Assembly: GCF_001420995.1 (NCBI RefSeq)
Contig: NZ_CP012184.1
Span: 1,720,501 to 1,784,500 of the forward strand
Length of the DNA: 64,000 bases
Source of the DNA: Pseudonocardia sp. EC080619-01
Lineage (GTDB): Bacteria; Actinomycetota; Actinomycetes; Mycobacteriales; Pseudonocardiaceae
Reading direction: 5' to 3'
A program made the translations under genes and the position numbers. Positions 34,523-42,743 of this stretch are shown piece after piece (the stretch's first letter is position 1; every line of letters begins with the position of its first letter). The notes under the pieces were generated by a model. It ran no database searches, had not been told where the DNA came from, and was given only the letters and a program-made list of their open reading frames with translations.

Positions 34523-35575
34523 GTGGCCGTCGACCTGCTCCGCCGCACCGGCCGCGACCTCGACGACCTGCAACGGCGGCTGGGTGACTGGCTGCGGTCG
34601 CACGGTGCCCTCGACGGCGTCCTGGCCGTCGAGCGGGCCCGCCCGGCCGAGGGCGCGGGCACCGCGAACGAGACGGTCCTGGCCGAGTGCCGCACCACCC
34701 GGGGCACCCGCGGGATCGTCGTGCGGCTGACGGTCCCGGAGGCGGCCGCCTACCTCGATCCCGACCTGGAGCGGCAGGCGGCGGCGCTGCGGTGGGTCGC
34801 CGCGCACACCGCGGTGCCGGTGCCCGCCGTGTACGGCGTCGACCCCACCGGCGAGGTCCTCGGTGCCCCGTTCCTGGTGACCGAGCGGGTGGCCGGGTTC
34901 GTCCCGCCCGACTACCCGAACTACAACACCGCGGGTCCGCTGCACGGCCTGCCCGCGGACGCGCGCCGGGCGCTCTGGCAGGACGCGCTCGACCAGATGT
35001 GCCGGCTGCACCGGGCCGACGTGTCCACCGTGGACTTCCTGGAACCGGGGCCGGCCCCGCTGGTCCGGTACTGGGAGCGGATGGCGGACTGGGTCGGTGA
35101 GCGGGCGCCGCTCGGGCCGCTGGCGGGCGTCCGCGACTGGGTGCGCGCGCACGTCCCGGCCGACGCGCCCGCCGGCCTGTCCTGGGGCGACGCCCGGCTG
35201 GGCAACATGCTGTTCGCCGGGACCCGGTGCACCGCGGTGCTGGACTGGGAGATGGTCTCGCTCGGCGGCCCGACGGTCGACCTCGCCTGGTGGCTGATGT
35301 TCGACCGCAACCACAGCACCGACGCCGGCGTCGACCGCCTGCCCGGGCTCGGGACGCGCGACGAGACGCTCGACCGCTGGCGGGCAGGCACCGGCCTGCC
35401 GGTCGTGGACCTGCGCTGGCACGAGGTGTTCGCCCTGTTCCAGCTCGCGCTGCTGCGGGCCGGGGCGTTCGCCGACCGCGCCCGCGCCGAGCTGCCGGTC
35501 CCCGGCGACGACGACCCCCGCAGCGTCCGCAGGCTGCTGGACCGGATCGACTCGCGTCTGGAGGACCCCGCGTGA
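34523..35575 (+). CDS. APH-family phosphotransferase-like protein
   Basis: 350-residue aminoglycoside-phosphotransferase/acyl-CoA-dehydrogenase-11-like kinase fold. The catalytic loop reads WGDARLGN at 221-228 (HGDxxxxN in APH, with Trp for His), and the metal-binding DFG equivalent is DWE at 241-243. Such proteins in actinobacterial catabolic clusters are thought to phosphorylate small hydroxylated compounds rather than drugs. The GTG start is 1 nt after the SRPBCC stop and the next GTG overlaps its own stop. Confidence 0.8.
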   Translation: MAVDLLRRTGRDLDDLQRRLGDWLRSHGALDGVLAVERARPAEGAGTANETVLAECRTTRGTRGIVVRLTVPEAAAYLDPDLERQAAALRWVAAHTAVPVPAVYGVDPTGEVLGAPFLVTERVAGFVPPDYPNYNTAGPLHGLPADARRALWQDALDQMCRLHRADVSTVDFLEPGPAPLVRYWERMADWVGERAPLGPLAGVRDWVRAHVPADAPAGLSWGDARLGNMLFAGTRCTAVLDWEMVSLGGPTVDLAWWLMFDRNHSTDAGVDRLPGLGTRDETLDRWRAGTGLPVVDLRWHEVFALFQLALLRAGAFADRARAELPVPGDDDPRSVRRLLDRIDSRLEDPA

Positions 35576-36489
35576 GCTACACCCCCGAGGACCACCACCG
35601 GCACCACCCCGACAGTGATGTGCCGGGCTGGCAGGAGTCCTGGCTGACCTCCTGGTACGACCCGCTCACCCGCTCCGGCGGGTACCACCACGTCGACTTC
35701 CAGCCCGCGCGCGGGCGTGCGTGTGTGCAGAGCTGGGTCGCCCGCGGCGGCGAGGTGCTGGAGCGCTACCAGTCGCTCAACGTCCCGATGGACGACTACG
35801 ACCCCGCGGAGTTCCGGGCCGGCCCGCTGGACGTGAGCACCACGGTCCCGCTGCGCGAGTACACGACCCGCCTGCCGCAGGTGGAGCTGGCCTTCACCGG
35901 GTTCACCGAGCCGCTGGCGCCCCGCGGGAACACGATCTCGGACTACCGCTCGCCGGGCACCGGGCACTACGAGGTCTTCGGCCGGGTCGCCGCGACGTTC
36001 CCGGACGGCGGCACCGCCACCGCGTTCGCCTTCCACGACCACTCCTGGGGCCCGCGCGACTACGGCGACCTCGCCGCGACCTACCGCTGGGGGCACCTGA
36101 CCTTCGGGGAGGACCTGTTCGCCGTCGTCTACGCCATGACCAGCGACCGGCGCGGCCGCGGGGACTACGGCTACGTCGTCGACGGCGGGGTGCGGCACGG
36201 CGTCGTCCGGGTGGCCAACCGGATCACGACCGCGGAGGACGGGCACACCCCGCTCTCCGCCCGGCTGCAGGTGTGGACCGGCTCCGGGCACGGCTACGAG
36301 TTCACCGGCGAGACGGACCTCTCGGGGGTGTCCACCCACGACGGTGGGCACTTCGCCACCGAGACCTACGGGACCTGGCGCTGCGGCGGGCGGCTGGGCA
36401 GCGGGCACCTCGCCGTCCGGGAGCGTGCCTCGCCATCGCCGGAGCACCGGGCGTGGCTGTCCGCCCACGAGCACGGCACCGGGTCGTGA
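35572..36489 (+). CDS. Lipocalin-like (AttH/CrtC-type) protein
   Basis: 305 residues, rich in beta strands and aromatic residues, with the motif FHDHSWGPRDYG near 155-166, typical of CrtC/AttH-like double-calycin proteins and of actinobacterial proteins often called hydroxysteroid or terpenoid associated. No signal peptide. GTG overlaps the kinase stop by 4 nt. It converges on the AMP ligase gene 4 nt away. Probably binds or modifies a hydrophobic substrate; no catalytic residues can be assigned. Confidence 0.68.
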   Translation: MSYTPEDHHRHHPDSDVPGWQESWLTSWYDPLTRSGGYHHVDFQPARGRACVQSWVARGGEVLERYQSLNVPMDDYDPAEFRAGPLDVSTTVPLREYTTRLPQVELAFTGFTEPLAPRGNTISDYRSPGTGHYEVFGRVAATFPDGGTATAFAFHDHSWGPRDYGDLAATYRWGHLTFGEDLFAVVYAMTSDRRGRGDYGYVVDGGVRHGVVRVANRITTAEDGHTPLSARLQVWTGSGHGYEFTGETDLSGVSTHDGGHFATETYGTWRCGGRLGSGHLAVRERASPSPEHRAWLSAHEHGTGS

Positions 36490-36493
36490 GCCC

Positions 36494-38017
36494 TCAGCGG
36501 ACCTTCGGGAAGCGCTCGGGCGCGTCGGCGTAGACCGCACGCAGTTCGCGCTTGGCGATCTTCCCGCTCGCCATCCGCGGCAGCGGCCCGTCGTGGGTGA
36601 TCACGTAGCGGGGCACCTTGTAGTCCGCGAGGCGCTCGTTGCAGTACGCGACCAGGTCGGCCGGGGCGAGGTCCCCGTCGACGTGGACGACCGCGGCCGA
36701 CGTCTCGCCGAACTTCGCGTCGGGCACCGGGACGACGGCCACCTCGATCACCCCGGGGACCTGGGCGATCACCGTCTCCAGCTCGGCCGGCGAGATCTTC
36801 AGGCCGCCGGAGTTGATCATCTCGCCCATCCGGTCGACGTAGGTGAGCAGGCCCCCGGCGTCGAGCGTCCCGAGGTCGCCGGTGTGCAGCCAGCCACCCC
36901 GCAGCGCCTGCTTCGTGGCCTCCTCGTTGCGCCAGTAGCCGGGGAACATGCCCGGCCCGCGCATGACGATCTCCCCGACCTCGCCCACGGCGCAGTCCCG
37001 CCCGTCGGGGTCGAGGACCCGGATGCGGGTGAAGGGCCCGCCCCAGCCGCACTTGTCGGGATGCCGCAGCGCCCCCTCCGCGGACATCGCGGTGGCGGTG
37101 CCGCCGATCTCGGTCTGCCCGTAGAGCTGGCGGAGCGCGACCCCGCGCGGGCGCCACTTCTCCAGCAGCGGCACCGGGACCCGCGCACCGCCGACCCACG
37201 CGGTCGTGAGGTGGTCCAGCCGTGCCCGCTCGAACCCGGGCACCCGGGAGATCTGCTCGAAGAGGATCGGCGGGCCGGTGAAGGTGGTGATCCGGGCCTC
37301 CTGCAGCACCTCCAGCGCCCGGGGCGGGTCGAAGCCCGGCTGCAGGTACATCGTCCCGCCCTGCACGAGGCTCCGGGAGAGCCCCCACACGACGCCCGCC
37401 GCGGTGAACATCGGCAGGACGAGCAGGACGCGCAGGTCGTTGGGCCCGACCCGCTCGCCCAGGGACCACTCGTGCATGATCCCGGCGATCGTGCGGTGGG
37501 TGAACACGACGCCCTTCGGCGTGCCCGTCGTGCCGCTGGTGAAGACGATCGAGGTCGGGTCGTCGGGCTCGGCCCCGAACGCCGGGGCCGGGTCGTGCTC
37601 CCCACCGCGGGCGCCCGTGACGGCGTCGTCGAGCCCGAGGACGATGAACTCCGGCCCGGAACGCCGCACCTCCTCCAGCACCGGCAGGTGGGCGGCGTCG
37701 CCGAACACGACCGCGGGCTCGCACAGCGACACCAGTGCCCCGAGCTCGGCGGCGAGGAAACGCTGGTTGAACCCGCAGACCACGGCCCCGATCTTCCAGG
37801 CGGCGACCGCCGCGACACACCACTCGAGGCTGTTGGTGCCCACGATCCCGACCCGGTCGCCCCGCGCCACGCCGTGCCCGCGCAGGACGGCGGCGACGCC
37901 GTCGGCCCAGGTGTCGAGCTCGGCGTAGGTCAGGACGTCGCCGTCGAGGTCGACGGCGGGATGGTCCGGGACCGTGCGCACCCACCAGGTCAGGGCGTCG
38001 ACGACGGTGCCGCTCAC
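36494..38017 (-). CDS. Acyl-CoA synthetase (AMP-forming)
   Basis: 507-residue ANL ligase: P-loop TSGTTGTPKG near 159-168, YGQTE near 305, hinge DRMGEMINSGGLKISPAELE near 400-420, and catalytic Lys in PRMASGKIAKR near the C-terminus. Related to but distinct from the ligase at 30348-31883. Lies downstream of the SDR/ALDH pair but a strong hairpin at 38051-38078 separates them, so it may be partly insulated. It would activate the acid made by that alcohol/aldehyde dehydrogenase pair (inference). Confidence 0.88.
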   Translation of the reverse strand: MSGTVVDALTWWVRTVPDHPAVDLDGDVLTYAELDTWADGVAAVLRGHGVARGDRVGIVGTNSLEWCVAAVAAWKIGAVVCGFNQRFLAAELGALVSLCEPAVVFGDAAHLPVLEEVRRSGPEFIVLGLDDAVTGARGGEHDPAPAFGAEPDDPTSIVFTSGTTGTPKGVVFTHRTIAGIMHEWSLGERVGPNDLRVLLVLPMFTAAGVVWGLSRSLVQGGTMYLQPGFDPPRALEVLQEARITTFTGPPILFEQISRVPGFERARLDHLTTAWVGGARVPVPLLEKWRPRGVALRQLYGQTEIGGTATAMSAEGALRHPDKCGWGGPFTRIRVLDPDGRDCAVGEVGEIVMRGPGMFPGYWRNEEATKQALRGGWLHTGDLGTLDAGGLLTYVDRMGEMINSGGLKISPAELETVIAQVPGVIEVAVVPVPDAKFGETSAAVVHVDGDLAPADLVAYCNERLADYKVPRYVITHDGPLPRMASGKIAKRELRAVYADAPERFPKVR

Positions 38018-38050
38018 GGGATCCTCCAGGGCGTGGTGGGACGGACGGGT

Positions 38051-38078
38051 CCGGGGCGCCGGCGGACCGGCGCCCCGG
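38051..38078. terminator. Perfect 12-bp hairpin after the ALDH gene
   Basis: CCGGGGCGCCGG at 38051-38062 and CCGGCGCCCCGG at 38067-38078 pair perfectly over a CGGA tetraloop. It sits between the ALDH stop and the AMP-ligase start on the same strand. No T-run, as usual in this GC range; may attenuate rather than end transcription. Confidence 0.6.
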
Positions 38079-38084
38079 GGAGTG

Positions 38085-39539
38085 TCAGGAGAACAGCGGG
38101 GTCATGTCCTCGGTGAGGTTCACGGTCTTCAGCTCGTAGTACGACTCGACGGCCTCCGCACCGGTGTCCCGGCCGACGCCCGAGCACTTCACCCCGCCGA
38201 ACGGCGCCTCGGTGTTGTAGGTGAAGGAGTTGACGCTGAAGGTGCCCGTCCGGACCCGGCGGGCGACGTCGGCCGCCCGCTGCGGGTCGGCGGTGAACAC
38301 GGCGCCGTGCAGCCCGTACTCGGAGTCGTTCGCGATCGCGATCGCCTCGTCGACGGTCTCGTAGCGGATGACCGACGCGACCGGGCCGAAGATCTCCTCC
38401 TGCGCGATCCGCATCCCGTTCTCGACGCCGGTGAAGACGGTGGGCTGGATGAAGGCGCCCTTCTCCAGCCCGGCCGGCACCCCGCCGCCGGTGGCGACCG
38501 AGGCGCCCTCGGCCTTGCCCGCCTCGACGTAGCCGAGCACCCGCTCCTGCTGGCGCTTCGACACCAGCGGGCCCATGGTCGTCGCCGGGTCGAAGGGGTC
38601 GCCGACCACGAACGACTCGGCGGTGGCCACGAGGGCGCCGACGACCTCGTCGTAGCGGCCGCTCGGCACCAGCACCCGGCTGTAGGCGGCGCAGACCTGG
38701 CCGGTGTTGAAGAACGAGCCGGTCGCGAGGCCGGTCATGGTCGTGGTGAGGTCGGCGTCGTCGAGCACGATCGCCGCGGACTTCCCGCCGAGTTCCAGCT
38801 GCAGGCGCTTGAAGCTCCCGCCGCACTCCTGCCCGATCTGGCGGCCGGCCGCCGTCGACCCGGTGAAGCTGACCTTGTCCACACCGGGGTGCGCGACGAG
38901 GGCACGCCCGGCGTCGCGGTCGCCGGTGACGTAGTTGAACACCCCGGCCGGGACACCGGCCTCGACCAGCGCCTCGGCGATGTAGTACGCGTCGAGCGGG
39001 GTCTCGGGCGCGGGCTTGTAGACCACGCTGCACCCGCTGACCAGCGCCGGCCAGATCTTCGAGACGGCCATGTTGAACGGGCCGTTCCACGGCGCGATCG
39101 AGGCGACGACACCGACCGGTTCCTTCACCACGGCCGCCGGCCCGTACATGGTCTGCCGGACCTCGGAGAGCGGGCTGTCGCGTGCCACGTCGAGGAAGTA
39201 CTTCCCGACGGCCAGTGCGCCCGGGATCTGCATCCCGGCGAAGGCGGTGGGGAGCCCCATCTCCGCGGTCACCAGCCTGCCGATCTCGTCGAGCTTCGGC
39301 TCGATCAGGCCGAGCGCGCGCTCGAGCACCTCGGCCCGCTCGGCGACCGGCCGCAGCCGCCACACGCCCTCGTCGAACGAGCGGCGGGCCGCCCGCACGG
39401 CGGCGTCGACGTCGTCGGCGTTCGCGTCGGGGGCCTCGCCGATCACCTCGTCGGAGGAGGGCGACACGACGGGGATCCGTACCGACGACGCCGGCTTGCG
39501 CCACTCGCCGTCGATCAGCAGTTCGTCACGGACGTTCAT
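38085..39539 (-). CDS. Aldehyde dehydrogenase
   Basis: 484-residue ALDH. Catalytic Cys283 in NTGQVCAAYSRV, Glu249 in LELGGK, FTGSTAAG near 225-232. It starts 12 nt after the SDR gene, so alcohol and aldehyde oxidation are co-expressed. It is closer in type to the ALDH at 20138 than to the one at 27898 (shared HPGVDKVxFTGSTAAGR block). GAAAGGAAG lies upstream of the ATG. Confidence 0.88.
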   Translation of the reverse strand: MNVRDELLIDGEWRKPASSVRIPVVSPSSDEVIGEAPDANADDVDAAVRAARRSFDEGVWRLRPVAERAEVLERALGLIEPKLDEIGRLVTAEMGLPTAFAGMQIPGALAVGKYFLDVARDSPLSEVRQTMYGPAAVVKEPVGVVASIAPWNGPFNMAVSKIWPALVSGCSVVYKPAPETPLDAYYIAEALVEAGVPAGVFNYVTGDRDAGRALVAHPGVDKVSFTGSTAAGRQIGQECGGSFKRLQLELGGKSAAIVLDDADLTTTMTGLATGSFFNTGQVCAAYSRVLVPSGRYDEVVGALVATAESFVVGDPFDPATTMGPLVSKRQQERVLGYVEAGKAEGASVATGGGVPAGLEKGAFIQPTVFTGVENGMRIAQEEIFGPVASVIRYETVDEAIAIANDSEYGLHGAVFTADPQRAADVARRVRTGTFSVNSFTYNTEAPFGGVKCSGVGRDTGAEAVESYYELKTVNLTEDMTPLFS

Positions 39540-39551
39540 GACGTCTTCCTT

Positions 39552-40376
39552 TCAGCGGTTGAGGTAGCCGGCGTCGACCGGGAAGGTCACGCCGGTGACG
39601 TAGCGGGCCTCGTCGGAGGCCAGGTAGACCAGCGCGTTGCTGACGTCGACGGGCTCGATGAGCGGGACCGGCATCGGGTTCTGGTAGTTGGGGCTGCCTG
39701 CGATCTCGGGGAACCGCTCGACGAACTCGCCGTAGGCCGCGTTGGCGACCATCGGCGTGTCCACACCCGTGGGATGCACCGTGTTGACCCGGATGGAGTG
39801 CTTCGCCAGCTGCGAGGCGTAGAGCCGCATCAGGCCGACGACGCCGTGCTTGGCCGCCGAGTAGGCCGCCTGCCCGGGCAGGGTGTTCAGCCCGATGCTG
39901 GACAGGCCCGCCGCGGAGCTGGTGATCAGGATCGACCCGCCACGGTCGCGTTCGATCATCGACGGGAGGCAGACCTCCATGGTCTGCCAGACCCCGGTGA
40001 GCAGCGTGTCGATGCCGTCGAACCAGGCCTGTCGCTGCTCGCCCTCGTTGATCACCGGCATGATCCCGGCGTTCGGCAGCACGGTGTCGACGTGTCCGAA
40101 CTCCCGGACGCCCGCCTCGTGGGCGGCCTCCAGCGCGGCCCGGTCGCGCACGTCGGCGACCCGGGCCACGATCCGTCCGCCCGCGGCCTCGACGAGCGCG
40201 ACGGTCTCGTCGAGGTCCTCCTTGGTCGCCATCGGGTAGAAGACGGTGGGTATCTGCTCGCAGATGTCCACCGCGACGATGGCGGCGCCCTCCTCGGCGA
40301 GCCGGACGGCGTGTGCGCGCCCCTGCCCCCGCGCGGCCCCGGTGATGAAAGCGACCTTGCCCTCGAGCCTGCCCAT
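39552..40376 (-). CDS. Mycofactocin-coupled-type SDR oxidoreductase
   Basis: 274-residue short-chain dehydrogenase. TGAARGQG (12-19) is the cofactor motif and Tyr172-x3-Lys176 the catalytic pair. An insertion at about 38-60 (ICEQIPTVFYPMATKEDLDE) and the C-terminal SDEARYVTGVTFPVDAG match the mycofactocin-associated SDR subfamily, whose nicotinamide stays bound and is re-oxidised through the peptide-derived cofactor mycofactocin. ATG 40376 is chosen, with GAAGGGG upstream; it begins the family-conserved MGRLEGK. Heads the SDR/ALDH unit, with a CTA-type element 80 nt upstream. Confidence 0.87.
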   Translation of the reverse strand: MGRLEGKVAFITGAARGQGRAHAVRLAEEGAAIVAVDICEQIPTVFYPMATKEDLDETVALVEAAGGRIVARVADVRDRAALEAAHEAGVREFGHVDTVLPNAGIMPVINEGEQRQAWFDGIDTLLTGVWQTMEVCLPSMIERDRGGSILITSSAAGLSSIGLNTLPGQAAYSAAKHGVVGLMRLYASQLAKHSIRVNTVHPTGVDTPMVANAAYGEFVERFPEIAGSPNYQNPMPVPLIEPVDVSNALVYLASDEARYVTGVTFPVDAGYLNR

Positions 40377-40455
40377 GGACGGCACCCCTTCGATCGAACG
40401 GCCGGGGCCACAGCGGGACCACACCCCCGGCCCCGTCACCGCGAGTGCGCGAAGC

Positions 40456-40470
40456 CTATTGGCGTTAGGT
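40456..40470. promoter_or_regulatory. CTA-N7-TAG element upstream of the SDR/ALDH unit
   Basis: CTATTGGCGTTAGGT matches CTATAGCCGTTAGGT (minus strand of 3641-3660) at 13 of 15 positions. It lies about 80 nt before the SDR ATG and beyond the LysR stop at 40518. Confidence 0.55.
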
Positions 40471-40517
40471 GAAGCGTGTCCACGACCACGTCGGCGACCT
40501 GCGGATGACCGATCCGG

Positions 40518-41402
40518 TCACGTGCGGAGGCGACGCGACAGCGCGGGGAGCCCGTGCAGGAGACCGCCCCGGTCGGCCCGCCAGACGGCGTGGGTCTCCA
40601 GCCGCTCGCGGTCGTCCTCGAAGGGGAGCAGGAGCACCGGCTCCTGGAGGAACACGTTGCGGGTCGCCCCGAACCGGGCACCGCACATCGTGAAGGCCTC
40701 GCCCGCCGAGACCATCGGCACCAGCTCGGCGTGCGTGGCCTGCACCGGCAGCCGGCCCGCGACACCGTGCCGGGCGAGCAGGGTGTCCGCCGCGTGCGCG
40801 ACGAACGGGGCCGACGACGCCTTCAGGGAGGTGTAGGGCAGGTGCGCGAGCTCGGCGAGCCGCAGCGAGTCCCGCCCGTCGAAGCCGATCCCCTGCGCCA
40901 CGACGACCCGGACCGGCTGGGACTCCACGACGGCCGACGACAGCCGCGGATCGTCGACGCGGCCGTGGACGAAGGCCAGGTCCACCTCGCCCTTGAGCAC
41001 CGCCCGCACGAGCGGGGCGGTGCTGGCGGGCCGCTGCCGCACGACGAGCCCCGGGCGCTCGGCGCGGACCAGGGCGAGGAACCGGGAGCGGAGGTCCGCC
41101 GACACCTCGGGCGCCGTCCCGACGGTGACGACCGTCCCCCGCGACGCCACCGGGGGGAGCAGCCCGGGGAGGGCGTCCAGGCGCTCGACGATCCCGCGCG
41201 CCTCGTCGACGAGCGCCCGGCCGGCGTCGGTCAGCGTGACGCGGTGGTAGTCGCGGACGAACAGCCGCACACCGAGCTCGCCCTCCAGGTCCCGCACCCG
41301 CCTGCTGAGCGGGGAGGTGGCCATGCCGAGCCGCTCGGCCGCACGGGAGAAGCTCGCCTCCTCGGCCACGGCCACGAAGTACCGGAGATGTCGGACCTCC
41401 AC
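40518..41402 (-). CDS. LysR-family transcriptional regulator
   Basis: 294-residue LysR protein. N-terminal winged HTH at about 1-60 (LRYFVAVAEEASFSRAAERL, MATSPLSRRVRDLE) and a two-lobed effector domain. It is divergent from the acyl-CoA dehydrogenase pair (109-nt gap holding the palindrome at 41454-41472) and upstream of the SDR unit on its own strand, so it is positioned to control both. The SxxPLSRRVRDLE helix matches the MdcR/BenM-like group. Confidence 0.87.
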   Translation of the reverse strand: MEVRHLRYFVAVAEEASFSRAAERLGMATSPLSRRVRDLEGELGVRLFVRDYHRVTLTDAGRALVDEARGIVERLDALPGLLPPVASRGTVVTVGTAPEVSADLRSRFLALVRAERPGLVVRQRPASTAPLVRAVLKGEVDLAFVHGRVDDPRLSSAVVESQPVRVVVAQGIGFDGRDSLRLAELAHLPYTSLKASSAPFVAHAADTLLARHGVAGRLPVQATHAELVPMVSAGEAFTMCGARFGATRNVFLQEPVLLLPFEDDRERLETHAVWRADRGGLLHGLPALSRRLRT

Positions 41403-41453
41403 AGCCGGAGCATCGCCTCGGGGCGACCCGTTTGTCCACCGTTCCCGCGGGCC

Positions 41454-41472
41454 AACCTATACATGTTAGGTT
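41454..41472. promoter_or_regulatory. AACCTA-N7-TAGGTT palindrome before acyl-CoA dehydrogenase
   Basis: AACCTATACATGTTAGGTT has perfect 6-bp arms and is the best palindrome of the CTA-N7-TAG set. TATACA inside it (41459-41464) can act as -10 for the plus-strand dehydrogenase 40 nt downstream. It also lies 52 nt upstream of the divergent LysR start. Confidence 0.6.
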
Positions 41473-41510
41473 GCGGCGGCACCGGCGAGCGAGGGAGTGG
41501 CGCAGCAGAG

Positions 41511-42743
41511 ATGGATCTCCAGTGGTCAGCGGCCGATCTCGCCTTCCGGGACGAGGTCCGCGCGTTCCTCGACGAGAAACTCACCCCGGACCTGCGCCGG
41601 GCCGGCCGGCTGATGACGAGCGTGTACGCCGACCACGAGGCGAGCATGCGGTGGCAGGCGGTCCTCCACGAGCGCGGCTGGGCCGCCCCGGCATGGCCGG
41701 TGGAGCACGGCGGCTGCGACTGGTCCCTGACCCAGCACTACATCTTCTCCCGCGAGTCGGTCCTCGCCGGAGCGCCGCCGTTGTCGCCGATGGGGATCTC
41801 GCAGGTCGCCCACGTGATCGTCGAGTTCGGGACGCCCGAGCAGCAGGCGTACTTCCTCCCCCGGATCCTGAGCGGCGAGATCTTCTTCTGCCAGGGGTAC
41901 TCCGAGCCGGAGGCGGGCTCCGACCTCGCCTCGCTGTCGATGTCCGCCGTCGTCGACGGCGACGATCTCGTCTGCACCGGCAGCAAGATCTGGACCACCC
42001 ACGCCCACGAGGCGAACTGGATGTTCTGCCTGGTCCGGACGAGCCGGACCGGGAAGAAGCAGCAGGGCATCACGTTCCTCCTGATCGACATGACCTCGCC
42101 GGGCATCGAGGTCCGGCCGCTGGTCATGACCTCCGGGGAGCAGATCCAGAACTAGGAGTTCTTCGACGGGGTGCGGGTGCCGCTGTCGAACGTGATCGGC
42201 TCGGTCGACGACGGCTGGACCGTCGCGAAGTACCTGCTCGAGTTCGAGCGGGGCGGCGCGGCGGTCGCGCCCGGGCTGCAGGTGACGGCCGGGGAGGTGG
42301 CGCGCGCCGCGAGCGGTCAGCCGGGCCCGGACGGGCGCCCGCTGATCGACTCACCGGACTTCGCGGCGAAGCTGGCCGACGCCCGCATCCGTATCGACGT
42401 CTTCGAGATCCTGGAGTTCCGGGTCCTCTCGACGGCGGCCGAGGGCGGCAACCCGGGGACGGCGTCGTCGATGCTGAAGATCCTCGGCACCGAGCTCAGC
42501 CAGACCCTGACCGAGCTGCTGCTGGAGGCCGCCGGCCCGCGCGGGCGCGCCTACCAGCCGCACGCGACCCGGCCCGGCGGCCCGGTCGCGGGCTTCGTCC
42601 CACCGGCGGACGGCTACCTCAGCGGCGAGGAGTGGCAGGCCGTCGCGCCGCTGCGCTACCTCAACGACCGGGCCGGGACGATCTACGCGGGCAGCAACGA
42701 GATCCAGCGCAACATCATCGCGAAGGCGGCTTTGGGGCTCTAG
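41511..42743 (+). pseudogene. Acyl-CoA dehydrogenase interrupted by an in-frame amber codon
   Basis: Acyl-CoA dehydrogenase of about 410 residues, split by TAG at 42153-42155 in a single unbroken frame. The upstream part (214 residues) has the N-terminal helical domain and QGYSEPEAGSDLASL flavin-contact motif; the downstream part resumes EFFDGVRVPLSNVIG and ends YAGSNEIQRNIIAKAALGL. Homologues usually continue N-E/Q-x-FFDDVRVP here, so one residue is replaced by a stop, for example CAG or GAG to TAG. There is no frameshift or other decay, so the lesion is recent, an assembly error, or subject to readthrough. The partner gene starts on the next base after its final stop. Start ATG 41511 follows a weak ribosome site. 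Confidence 0.85.

Noticed and set aside
34523..35575. Aminoglycoside resistance kinase
   Set aside because: Only the general APH fold motifs are present, with WGD for HGD, and the setting is a catabolic operon; no resistance subfamily is recognisable.
40518..41402. The LysR at 40518 as sole regulator of all CTA-N7-TAG sites
   Set aside because: The sites lack clear T-N11-A geometry and most lie far from it; a TetR-type binder fits the symmetric form better, though control of 41454 by LysR is still open.
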